64,000 nt of DNA from Pseudomonas sp. MWU16-30317 (lineage in GTDB: Bacteria; Pseudomonadota; Gammaproteobacteria; Pseudomonadales; Pseudomonadaceae): the NCBI RefSeq assembly GCF_020515695.1, contig NZ_JAIWJA010000006.1, positions 62,001-126,000 of the forward strand, written 5' to 3'. The notes under the pieces were generated by a model. The model had not been told where the DNA came from and ran no database searches. It worked only from the letters and a program-made list of their open reading frames with translations. Shown in pieces: positions 17,078 to 25,324 of this stretch (positions are counted from its first letter, which is position 1; each line of letters starts with the position of its first letter). The position numbers and the translations under genes were made by a program.

Positions 17078-17148
17078 CGCCACAAGGTTTTTCCAAAATT
17101 CGTTCTTATAACGCTGCCACCCCCATTGGGTGACGGCGGGAGTTTCCC

Positions 17149-17985
17149 ATGAGTGTGCAAGACCTTTTCGCCCAGCCATTGCTGACCTTCCCCGATGCCG
17201 AAAAGAGCCCGTTGAGCATTCGTGCCAAGGCGCTGGTGTTTGTCGATCCACGCTCGCGGCAGCTGCGCGAGCAGCTCGAGACCCTGGCGCCGAAGTCGGT
17301 GCCGGTGCTCATCCACGGTGAAACAGGCACGGGCAAGGAACTGCTGGCCCGGCACATTCACCGTGGCAGCGATCGTGCCGGTCTGTTCGTGTCGGTCAAT
17401 TGCGGGGCGATCAGCCCGACCTACGCCGATGCCGAATTGTTCGGGTATGCCGCCGGCGCCCACAGCGGCTCGGTCAGCAGCCGTGCCGGGTGGTTTGGTT
17501 CGGCCAACGGCGGCACCCTGTATCTGGACGAGATCGGTGATTTGCCGCTGGCCATCCAGACCAAACTGCTGGCCGCGCTGGAGAACCACGAAGTGACGCG
17601 GGTCGGTGCCCATCAGCCTAGCCCCGTGGACGTGCGCCTGGTGGCGGCCACCAGCATCGACCTGTCCAAGGCTGTGGCGGCGGGTAAATTCCACGAGCGC
17701 CTGCTTCGTTATCTGCACGAAGGTGTACTGGAGCTGCCGCCCTTGCGTGATCGCCCGGGCGACATCCCTTCGCTGGCCGAATATTTCCTCGGTATCTACA
17801 GCCAGCGCCTGGGCCTGGCGGTGCCGTTGATCAGCGATGCTGCGCAGCAATTGCTCGACCAGCACCCGTGGCCGGGGAACACTCGCGAGCTGGAGAACGT
17901 CATACATTTTGCCCTGCTGGTGAGCAGTGCCGACGTGATCCTGCCCGAGCACCTCAATCTGCCGATCGGGCTTGCTACAAAATAG
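17149..17985 (+). CDS. AAA+ sigma-54-activator-like protein without HTH or GAFTGA
   Basis: The 278 residues are almost only a bacterial enhancer-binding AAA+ domain. They include Walker A GETGTGKE (57-64), Walker B GGTLYLDEIGD (121-131), the LPPLRDRPGDI segment (196-206) and sensor II WPGNTRELENV (241-251). The sigma-54-contacting loop reads GAHSGS at 103-108 instead of GAFTGA. The protein ends just after the AAA+ lid (residue 278), with no Fis-type HTH and no N-terminal sensor. It keeps ATPase motifs but probably cannot activate sigma-54 in the normal way. It lies between a hydrolase and a MetQ-like gene; SfnR-type proteins of sulfur metabolism are the nearest analogy. Confidence 0.85.
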   Translation: MSVQDLFAQPLLTFPDAEKSPLSIRAKALVFVDPRSRQLREQLETLAPKSVPVLIHGETGTGKELLARHIHRGSDRAGLFVSVNCGAISPTYADAELFGYAAGAHSGSVSSRAGWFGSANGGTLYLDEIGDLPLAIQTKLLAALENHEVTRVGAHQPSPVDVRLVAATSIDLSKAVAAGKFHERLLRYLHEGVLELPPLRDRPGDIPSLAEYFLGIYSQRLGLAVPLISDAAQQLLDQHPWPGNTRELENVIHFALLVSSADVILPEHLNLPIGLATK

Positions 17986-18086
17986 ATATAAGTACCTGAT
18001 TAAAAGGTATTTCTGCATCGCTACCAGAGTCGGTATCGTCGCGCGCAAGCCAGCTCGCTGGCGCCCTTATAAAATCGAGATCATCC

Positions 18087-18872
18087 ATGAAAAAGACTTT
18101 GTTGTTGACCGCTTTCGCCGCCGCTCTGTCCCTGGCAGGCTTCGCCCATGCCGGCGAAAAACTGGTGGTCGCGGCCACGCCGATCCCGCACGCCGAGATC
18201 CTCGAGCTGATCAAGCCGACCCTGGCCAAAGAAGGCGTGGACCTGGAAATCAAAGTCTTCACCGACTATGTGCAGCCGAACGTGCAGGTCGCCGAGAAGC
18301 ATCTGGACGCCAACTACTTCCAGACCAAACCGTACCTGGACAACTTCAACAAAGGCAAAGGCACCAACCTGATCACCGTTGTCGGCGTGCACGTCGAACC
18401 CTTTGGCGGTTACTCGAAGAAGGTCACCAAACTGGCTGATCTGAAAGACGGCGCCACCGTGGCCATCCCTAACGAGGGCAGCAACAGCGGCCGCGCCTTG
18501 CTGCTGCTGCAAAAATCCGGCTTGATCACCCTGAAGGATCCGACCAACGCCCTGGCCACGCCGAAAGACATCGTCAAGAACGACAAGCACCTGAAGTTCA
18601 AGGAGCTTGAGTCGGCCATGCTGCCGCGCGTACTGGACCAGGTCGATCTGGACATGATCAACACCAACTACGCGCTGGAAGCGGGCCTGAACCCGGCCAA
18701 GGATGCGCTGGTGATCGAAGGCGCCGATTCGCCGTACGTGAACTTCCTGGTGGCACGTCCTGACAACCAGAACAGTGACGCCATCCAGAAGCTGGCCAAG
18801 GCGCTGACCAGCCCTGAGGTCAAAGCCTTCATCGCGGAAAAATACAAAGGCGCCGTACTGCCTGCGTTCTAA
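18087..18872 (+). CDS. MetQ/NlpA-family substrate-binding protein, orphan
   Basis: This 261-residue protein matches the MetQ/NlpA family (VVAATPIPHAEILE, NVQVAEKHLDANYFQ, VTKLADLKDGATVAIPNEGS). These proteins bind methionine or related compounds for MetNI-type importers. Family members are usually lipoproteins, but here a Sec signal peptide ends AGFAHA before GEK with no lipobox cysteine, so it should be soluble in the periplasm. No metN or metI is adjacent. A large REPIN follows the gene. Its place next to the sulfate genes suggests uptake of a sulfur compound, which is inference. Confidence 0.88.
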   Translation: MKKTLLLTAFAAALSLAGFAHAGEKLVVAATPIPHAEILELIKPTLAKEGVDLEIKVFTDYVQPNVQVAEKHLDANYFQTKPYLDNFNKGKGTNLITVVGVHVEPFGGYSKKVTKLADLKDGATVAIPNEGSNSGRALLLLQKSGLITLKDPTNALATPKDIVKNDKHLKFKELESAMLPRVLDQVDLDMINTNYALEAGLNPAKDALVIEGADSPYVNFLVARPDNQNSDAIQKLAKALTSPEVKAFIAEKYKGAVLPAF

Positions 18873-18893
18873 GCCTTTAGCCTGAACCCATAT

Positions 18894-18978
18894 AGCGAGG
18901 GGGCTTGCCCCCGAAAGATCTTCGCCCTCCTCGGATTTTTGCAGGGAGGCGAGATTTTTCGGGGCAAGCCCCCTCGCT
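18894..18978. repeat. REPIN of a second REP family
   Basis: AGCGAGGGGGCTTGCCCCCG and its near-perfect inverted copy CGGGGCAAGCCCCCTCGCT flank a nested hairpin (TCGCCCTCC with GGGAGGCGA). The core (GAGGGGGCTTGCCCC) differs from the GTGGGAGCAAGGCTTGC family elsewhere in the window. Confidence 0.85.
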
Positions 18979-19127
18979 GCATCTGTATGGCGGATCCGCC
19001 AAAATTGGGTTCGTGCGTGTCATGCGTGCATAGCAAATGCTATAAGGAACCCTTTCAGCCCGCTCGCAGTCGCATAGTCACTGCGCGTCCCCCTCTCGAT
19101 CATTTCAGCGCACGCAAAGGAGCCTGC

Positions 19128-20213
19128 ATGGCTGTCTCTTTCTCACGGTGGCGGCTCGGCCTGTGCCTGGTCAGCCTCCTGGCCCTGTCTGCTTGCGACG
19201 ATGCCCCGCCAGCGGCGCCCGAGCTGGTCCGCGTGCGGGTACAGCCGGTACAACCCGCCGATTTTGCCAGCACCGCCAACATGACCGGTGATATTCAGGC
19301 CCGCGTGCAGACTGAGCTGTCGTTCCGCGTGGGCGGCAAGATCGTCCAGCGCAAGGTCGATGTCGGCGATCGAGTCACCGCCAAGCAGGTGCTGGCGCAG
19401 CTCGACCCCAAGGACCTGCAGGTCAATGTCGATTCCGCCAAGGCCGAGGTCGGCGCCGAGCAGGCACGGGTCACGCAGGCCCAGGCCGCCTTCGAGCGTC
19501 AGGCCAAGTTGCTGCCCAAGGGCTACACCAGCCGCAGTGAATACGATTCCGCCCAGGCGTCGCTGCGCAGCAGCCAGAGCGCCCTGGCCGCTGCCAACGC
19601 GCAGCTGGCCAACGCCCGCGAGCAGCTGGGTTATACGGCGCTGGTGGCCGATGCGCCGGGCGTCATCACGGCACGCAAAGCCGAGGTCGGGCAGGTGGTG
19701 CAGGCTACCGCGCCGATCTTCAGCCTGGCCCGTGATGGCGAGCGCGATGCGGTCTTCAACGTTTACGAATCGCTGTTCGTGCAGCCACCCACCGATCAGC
19801 CCGTCACGGTCAGCTTGCTCGACAATCCGGCGATCAAAGCCACCGGCCGCATTCGTGAAATCACCCCAGCGGTCTCGGCCGACACCGGCACGCTGCAGGT
19901 CAAGGTGGCACTGTCGCAGGTGCCCGCGCAAATGCCACTGGGCGCGGTGGTCAGCGGCGCGCTGGTAGGCCAGGGCAAATCCAGCGTCTCGCTGCCGTGG
20001 GCGGCGTTGACCAAGGACGCCAAGGACCCTGCCGTGTGGCTGGTCGACAACGACAGCAAGGTCGCCCTGCAGCGGGTCACGGTGGGCCGTTACCTCACCG
20101 GCCAGGTGATCATCAGCGATGGCCTGGATCAAGGCCAGCGAGTGGTAGTCGCCGGGGGCCAGTTGCTGCACCCCGGCATGCAGGTTGAAGTGGCTGATGA
20201 GGTCAAGCAATGA
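19128..20213 (+). CDS. triA: RND efflux periplasmic adaptor (first of two)
   Basis: This 361-residue membrane-fusion lipoprotein has a signal ending LLALSAC (lipobox Cys). A lipoyl/barrel-sandwich half (TELSFRVGGKIVQRKVDVGDRV) and an alpha-hairpin rich in Ala/Gln (about 95-165) follow. The beta-barrel and membrane-proximal domains complete the fold. The start at 19128 has AAAGGAG upstream. It overlaps the next adaptor gene by four bases. Two adaptors plus one RND pump without an outer-membrane gene is the layout of P. aeruginosa TriABC, so the symbol is given by analogy. Confidence 0.85.
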   Translation: MAVSFSRWRLGLCLVSLLALSACDDAPPAAPELVRVRVQPVQPADFASTANMTGDIQARVQTELSFRVGGKIVQRKVDVGDRVTAKQVLAQLDPKDLQVNVDSAKAEVGAEQARVTQAQAAFERQAKLLPKGYTSRSEYDSAQASLRSSQSALAAANAQLANAREQLGYTALVADAPGVITARKAEVGQVVQATAPIFSLARDGERDAVFNVYESLFVQPPTDQPVTVSLLDNPAIKATGRIREITPAVSADTGTLQVKVALSQVPAQMPLGAVVSGALVGQGKSSVSLPWAALTKDAKDPAVWLVDNDSKVALQRVTVGRYLTGQVIISDGLDQGQRVVVAGGQLLHPGMQVEVADEVKQ

Positions 20214-21274
20214 AGCGGGCTCTACTGACCGGTTGTCTGTTGCTGTGCGCCTGCTCCAAGGAACAACCGCCACCCGAACCCGTGCGTCCGGTGCTGTCGA
20301 TGCTGGTCAGCGCGCAGGATCAGGCTCAGCTGGGGCGCTTCGCTGGCACTATCGAGGCGCGCTATCAAAGTACCTTGGGCTTTCGCGTGGCCGGGCGCAT
20401 CGCCCGCCGCGAAGTCGATGTCGGCGCTCAGGTGCAGGCCGATCAACTGCTGGCCGTGCTTGACCCCACCGACCAACAGAATCGCCTGCGCTCCAACCAA
20501 GGCGACCTGGCTCGGGTCGAGGCGCAATACATCAATGCCCAGGCCAATGCCCGTCGTCAGCAAGAGCTGTTCGACCGTGGCGTCGGCGCACAGGCCGGGC
20601 TGGACATCGCCCTGACCGACCTGAAAACCGCCAAGGCCTCCCGCGATCAAGCCCAGGCCGCCGTTAGCCAAGGCCGCGATCAGCTCAACTACAGCGAATT
20701 GCGCGCCGATCATGCGGCCATCGTCACCCAATGGCAGGCCGAGGCCGGGCAGACTGTCGCCGCGGGCCAGCAGATCGTCACCCTGGCGCGGCCGGACATC
20801 AAGGAAGCGGTCATCGACCTGCCTTCCGAGCTAGCCTCGCGCTTGCCGCTCGGCGTGCAGATGCAGGTCTCGGCGCAACTCGATCCCAGCCAGCAGACCA
20901 CCGGCGTGGTGCGAGAAATCGAACCCCAGGCCGACAGCAGCACTCGCACCCGCCGTGCGCGGCTGACGCTGGCCGACACGCCCGCAGGCTTTCGCCTCGG
21001 CACGGCCATCAGTGTGACCCTCAGCTCGGCGATCGCGCCGCAGATCGAACTGCCGCTCAGCACCCTGCTCGAAACCGACGGCAAGACCCAGGTGTGGGTA
21101 ATCGATCCGCAGGCCAGTACCGTGTCAGTGCGTGACGTTCAGGTGCTCTCGCGCAGTGCCGGCCTGGCGTTGATCGGCAACGGCGTCAAGCCCGGCGAGC
21201 GCGTGGTGACCGCCGGCGTCCACAGCCTCAAACCGGGCCAGAAAATAAAAATAGATGAGGAAGGCCCGCAATGA
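20210..21274 (+). CDS. triB: RND efflux periplasmic adaptor (second of two)
   Basis: This 354-residue adaptor lipoprotein has a lipobox LLLCAC. The same HlyD/AcrA fold follows (TLGFRVAGRIARREVDVGAQV, alpha-hairpin at about 95-160, LRADHAAIVTQWQAEAGQTV). It overlaps both neighbours by four bases, so the three genes form one translationally coupled operon. In TriABC both adaptors are needed, and a similar heteromeric adaptor ring is likely here. Confidence 0.85.
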   Translation: MKRALLTGCLLLCACSKEQPPPEPVRPVLSMLVSAQDQAQLGRFAGTIEARYQSTLGFRVAGRIARREVDVGAQVQADQLLAVLDPTDQQNRLRSNQGDLARVEAQYINAQANARRQQELFDRGVGAQAGLDIALTDLKTAKASRDQAQAAVSQGRDQLNYSELRADHAAIVTQWQAEAGQTVAAGQQIVTLARPDIKEAVIDLPSELASRLPLGVQMQVSAQLDPSQQTTGVVREIEPQADSSTRTRRARLTLADTPAGFRLGTAISVTLSSAIAPQIELPLSTLLETDGKTQVWVIDPQASTVSVRDVQVLSRSAGLALIGNGVKPGERVVTAGVHSLKPGQKIKIDEEGPQ

Positions 21275-24200
21275 AAGGGAGCTTCAACCTGTCCGACTGG
21301 GCCATCAAGCACCAGTCGTTCGTGTGGTATCTGATGTTCGTCGGCCTGCTGATGGGGGTCTTCTCGTACCTCAATCTGGGCCGCGAGGAAGACCCGTCCT
21401 TCACCATCAAGACCATGGTCATCCAGACCCGCTGGCCCGGTGCGACTCAGGAAGAAACCCTCAAGCAGGTCACCGACCGCATCGAGAAGAAACTCGAAGA
21501 GCTGGACTCCCTCGACTACACCAAAAGCTATACCCGCCCTGGTGAGTCGACGGTGTTCGTGTATCTGCGCGACACCACCAACGCCAAGGCGATTCCGCAG
21601 ATCTGGTACGAAGTGCGCAAGAAGATCGACGATATTCGCGGCGACTTCCCCCAAGGCCTGCAAGGGCCGGCCTTCAACGATGAATTCGGTGACGTGTTCG
21701 GTTCCATCTACGCCTTCACCGCCGACGGCATGAGCATGCGCCAGCTGCGCGATTACGTGGAGCAAGTGCGCAGCGACATCCGCTCGGTGCCCAACCTGGG
21801 CAAGGTGCAGATGATCGGCGCCCAGGACGAGGTGATCTACCTCAACTTCTCGACCCGCAAGCTGGCTGCGCTGGGCCTGGATCAGAACCAGGTCGTGCAG
21901 GCTCTGCAGGCGCAGAATGCGGTGACGCCGGCAGGGGTGATCGAGGCTGGACCGGAGCGCATCAGCGTGCGCACCTCGGGGCAGTTCAAGTCGGAAAAGG
22001 ACCTGGAGAACGTCAACCTGCGGGTCAACGATCGCTTCTATCGTCTTGCCGATGTGGCCGAGATCGTGCGCGGCTACACCGATCCGCCCAAGCCGCTGTT
22101 CCGCTACAACGGCCAGCCAGCGATCGGCCTGGCCATCGCCATGCGCAAAGGTGGCAATATCCAGTCGTTCGGCAAGTCGCTGCACGAACGCATGACCGCG
22201 TCCACCGCCGACTTGCCGGTGGGCGTGGGCGTGCATGTGGTGTCCGATCAGGCCGAGGTGGTGGAGAAAGCCGTCGGCGGCTTTACCAGTGCGCTGTTCG
22301 AAGCGGTGGTCATCGTGCTGATCGTGAGTTTCATCAGCCTGGGCATGCGCGCCGGATTGGTGGTGGCCTGCTCGATCCCGCTGGTGCTGGCGATGGTGTT
22401 CGTGTTCATGGAATACAGCGGCATCACCATGCAGCGGATTTCCCTCGGAGCGCTGATCATTGCCCTCGGCCTGCTGGTGGACGACGCCATGATCACCGTG
22501 GAGATGATGGTCACTCGCCTCGAGAAGGGCGACACCCGTGAACAGGCGGCCACCTACGCCTATCACTCGACCGCCTTCCCGATGCTCACCGGCACGCTGG
22601 TGACGGTGGCGGGCTTCGTGCCCATCGGCCTCAACAACAGTTCCGCCGGGGAATACACCTTCACCCTGTTTGCGGTGATCGCCGTAGCGATGCTGGTGTC
22701 CTGGGCGGTGGCCGTGGTGTTTGCGCCGGTGATCGGCGTGCACATCCTCAGCAGCAAGAACGTCAAGCCCCATAGCGATGAGCCCGGGCGCATCGGCCGC
22801 GGTTTGAATCACGGCCTGCTGTTCGCCATGCGCCACCGCTGGCTGACGATCGGCTTCACCATCCTGTTGTTCGCCGTGGCGCTGTTTTGCATGCGCTTCG
22901 TGCAGAACCAGTTCTTCCCGTCGTCCGATCGGCCGGAAGTGCTGGTGGACCTCAATCTGCCGCAGAACGCCTCGATCAACGAGACCCGGCGCACCGTCGA
23001 CCGGCTCGAAGCCACGCTCAAGGACGACCCGGACATCGCGCGCTGGAGCACCTACATCGGCCAGGGCGCGATTCGTTTCTATCTGCCGCTCGACCAGCAG
23101 CTTGAGAACCCCTATTACGCGCAGCTGATCATCGTCAGCAAGGGCCTGGAGGAGCGCGGCGCGTTGATGACCCGGTTGCGCGAGCGCCTGCGCAAGGATT
23201 TCGTCGGCATCGGCAGCTATGTGCAAACGCTGGAGATGGGCCCGCCGGTGGGCCGGCCGATCCAGTATCGGGTCAGCGGCAAGGACCTCGATCAGGTGCG
23301 CAAGCATGCTATTGAGTTGGGGGCCTTGCTGGACACCAATCAGCATGTCGCGGACACCATCTACGACTGGAACGAGCCCGGCAAGGTACTGCGCATTGAT
23401 ATCGCTCAGGACAAGGCCCGGCAACTGGGGCTGTCGTCCGAGGACGTGGCCAAGCTGATGAACAGCATCGTCAGCGGTGCGGCAGTCACTCAGGTCAACG
23501 ACGATATCTACTTGGTCAACGTGGTCGGCCGCGCCGAGGATGCCGAGCGCAACTCGCCGGAAACCCTGCAGAACCTGCAGATCGTCACCCCCCGTGGCGT
23601 GTCGATCCCGCTGCTGGCGTTCGCGACCGTGCGCTACGAACTGGAGCAGCCGTTGGTGTGGCGCCGTGATCGGCACCCGACCATCACCCTCAAGGCAGCC
23701 GTGCGCGATCAGATCCAGCCGACCGACCTGGTGAACCAGCTCAAGCCGCAGATCGACAAGTTCGCCGCCGGCCTGCCGCCAGGCTACAAGGTGGCCACGG
23801 GCGGTACGGTGGAGGAGAGCGGCAAGGCGCAGGGCCCGATCGCCAGCGTGGTGCCGTTGATGCTGTTTTTGATGGCGACTTTCCTGATGATCCAACTGCA
23901 CAGTGTGCAGAAGATGTTCCTGGTGGCCAGCGTGGCACCGCTGGGGCTGATCGGCGTGGTGCTTGCGCTGGTGCCGACCGGCACGCCCATGGGCTTCGTG
24001 GCGATTCTGGGGATCCTGGCGCTGATCGGCATCATCATCCGCAACTCGGTGATCCTGGTAACGCAGATCGACGAGTATGAGCGTGACGGCTACCTGCCTT
24101 GGGACGCGGTGCTGGAGGCAACCCAACACCGGCGCCGGCCGATCCTGCTGACGGCCGCAGCGGCCAGCCTGGGCATGATCCCTATCGCCCGCGAAGTGTT

Positions 24201-24351
24201 CTGGGGGCCGATGGCCTACGCGATGATCGGCGGCATTATCATCGCCACGCTACTGACGTTGCTGTTCCTGCCGGCGCTGTATGTGGCTTGGTATCGGATC
24301 AAGGAGCCGACAGAAGGCGAGCGTAAAGAGCAGCATCCAGCTAACGCCTGA
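21271..24351 (+). CDS. triC: RND family efflux transporter, TriC-like
   Basis: This 1026-residue inner-membrane proton-driven pump has twelve expected transmembrane helices and two large periplasmic loops. TM4 carries the proton-relay pair Asp404-Asp405 in GLLVDDAMITVEMM. The ending TLLFLPALYVAWYRIK is typical of the family. It pumps substrates with the two adaptors upstream through an unlinked TolC-type channel. Triclosan is the known TriABC substrate in P. aeruginosa; the substrate here is not deducible. No regulator gene is adjacent. Confidence 0.92.
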   Translation: MKGSFNLSDWAIKHQSFVWYLMFVGLLMGVFSYLNLGREEDPSFTIKTMVIQTRWPGATQEETLKQVTDRIEKKLEELDSLDYTKSYTRPGESTVFVYLRDTTNAKAIPQIWYEVRKKIDDIRGDFPQGLQGPAFNDEFGDVFGSIYAFTADGMSMRQLRDYVEQVRSDIRSVPNLGKVQMIGAQDEVIYLNFSTRKLAALGLDQNQVVQALQAQNAVTPAGVIEAGPERISVRTSGQFKSEKDLENVNLRVNDRFYRLADVAEIVRGYTDPPKPLFRYNGQPAIGLAIAMRKGGNIQSFGKSLHERMTASTADLPVGVGVHVVSDQAEVVEKAVGGFTSALFEAVVIVLIVSFISLGMRAGLVVACSIPLVLAMVFVFMEYSGITMQRISLGALIIALGLLVDDAMITVEMMVTRLEKGDTREQAATYAYHSTAFPMLTGTLVTVAGFVPIGLNNSSAGEYTFTLFAVIAVAMLVSWAVAVVFAPVIGVHILSSKNVKPHSDEPGRIGRGLNHGLLFAMRHRWLTIGFTILLFAVALFCMRFVQNQFFPSSDRPEVLVDLNLPQNASINETRRTVDRLEATLKDDPDIARWSTYIGQGAIRFYLPLDQQLENPYYAQLIIVSKGLEERGALMTRLRERLRKDFVGIGSYVQTLEMGPPVGRPIQYRVSGKDLDQVRKHAIELGALLDTNQHVADTIYDWNEPGKVLRIDIAQDKARQLGLSSEDVAKLMNSIVSGAAVTQVNDDIYLVNVVGRAEDAERNSPETLQNLQIVTPRGVSIPLLAFATVRYELEQPLVWRRDRHPTITLKAAVRDQIQPTDLVNQLKPQIDKFAAGLPPGYKVATGGTVEESGKAQGPIASVVPLMLFLMATFLMIQLHSVQKMFLVASVAPLGLIGVVLALVPTGTPMGFVAILGILALIGIIIRNSVILVTQIDEYERDGYLPWDAVLEATQHRRRPILLTAAAASLGMIPIAREVFWGPMAYAMIGGIIIATLLTLLFLPALYVAWYRIKEPTEGERKEQHPANA

Positions 24352-24360
24352 TCGCCTGCT

Positions 24361-24378
24361 GCCCCCGCTAACGGGGGC
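24361..24378. terminator. Hairpin after the RND operon
   Basis: GCCCCCG pairs perfectly with CGGGGGC over a CTAA loop, ten bases past the triC stop. No T-run follows. It is a candidate rho-assisted terminator or a decayed REP, with a related GCCCCTCGCTACAG at 24442. Confidence 0.5.
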
Positions 24379-24469
24379 TTGCGCCCGATCCGGTGTCGAT
24401 GCCGAGGTTGCTGGCACGATTGTTCGGCGCCGGACGCGCAGGCCCCTCGCTACAGGTCATGGCGGGTAA

Positions 24470-25093
24470 TCAGCGGCGCCACACACTCGCCAGCCATGGC
24501 TGCTGCTCGCGCGGCAGCCCGGCGGGTCGGTAGTAGTGCTCCAGCTCGCTGAAACCGGCCGCGGTCAGCAGCGCGGTCCAGCTGGCCAGATCGTGATATG
24601 CGCCGTAGCGCTGGCCTTTCCAGCCTTCCTGATTGTCGCCCCGGGGGTTGGAGCTGAACAACGCTCCGCCTGGCTTGAGGGTGGCATGCAGCTGACGCAG
24701 GACCCTCGGCAGCTCCTGAGCCGGCACGTGGAACAGCGAGGCATTGGCGAAGATGCCGTCGAAACGCGCTTCAGGCAGATCCAGCTGCAAAAAATCCTGA
24801 TGCCAGACCTCGCAGCCGCTGTCGGCGCGGGCCATTTCGGCGAAGCGCTCGGTGCCGTCGAGGCCGACGGCAACCTGGCCCAGGCGGGTGAAGGTCTGCA
24901 GGTCACGGCCAGGGCCGCAGCCGAAATCGAGGATGTGCCACGGGGCGGGGCCCTGCAGGTGACGCAACAGCGCCTCGATGTTCTGGCTGACGTCGTGGTC
25001 GCGCGTGCCTTGGCGGAAGTCTTCGGCAACCGCCTCGTAGTTGCTCAGGGTCGTGGTGGTGATGTGTTCGAGGTCTTGCGAGTCGAGTTTCAT
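24470..25093 (-). CDS. Class I SAM-dependent methyltransferase
   Basis: This 207-residue protein has a SAM-binding motif I (HILDFGCGPGRDL at about 53-65), an acidic residue after beta-2 (VGLDGTE) and motif III-like FDGIFANASLFH. A post-motif LKPGGALFSSN follows. It belongs to the UbiE/Methyltransf_11/25-type group; the methyl acceptor is unknown. It is convergent with the RND operon and divergent from the serine acetyltransferase gene. It has no signal peptide, so it is cytosolic. Confidence 0.88.
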   Translation of the reverse strand: MKLDSQDLEHITTTTLSNYEAVAEDFRQGTRDHDVSQNIEALLRHLQGPAPWHILDFGCGPGRDLQTFTRLGQVAVGLDGTERFAEMARADSGCEVWHQDFLQLDLPEARFDGIFANASLFHVPAQELPRVLRQLHATLKPGGALFSSNPRGDNQEGWKGQRYGAYHDLASWTALLTAAGFSELEHYYRPAGLPREQQPWLASVWRR

Positions 25094-25206
25094 GGCGCTG
25101 TCGATGGCTGGGTGAAGTGGGGTAGATCATAGGGCAACAGACGTATACCGGGTGATTTCCTGTCGTGACATCGGGGGGATGTTCTGATGGCTTTGCGCAA
25201 GCTGTA

Positions 25207-25241
25207 CCGGCCTCTTCGCGGGCAAGCCTCGCTCCCACAAG
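25207..25241 (-). repeat. REP element
   Basis: This is a single REP unit in inverse orientation (GGCCTCTTCGCGGGCAAGCC then TCGCTCCCACA), lying in the divergent gap before the serine acetyltransferase gene. Confidence 0.8.
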
Positions 25242-25324
25242 GATGCGTTGGCAGGGCAGCTTTGTGCCCGCAGGCTTTTGTGGCGTAATGTGTCATCCCC
25301 GTCGTGAGCACAGGAGTAGTCAAC

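Noticed and set aside
17085..17148. Sigma-54 promoter before the AAA+ gene
   Set aside because: No TGGCAC-N5-TTGC pattern was found in the gap upstream of the gene.
21139..24129. 996-codon frame antisense to the RND pump gene
   Set aside because: It mirrors the GC3-biased codons of the real RND gene. The product is rich in His, Gln, Arg and Gly with no domain.
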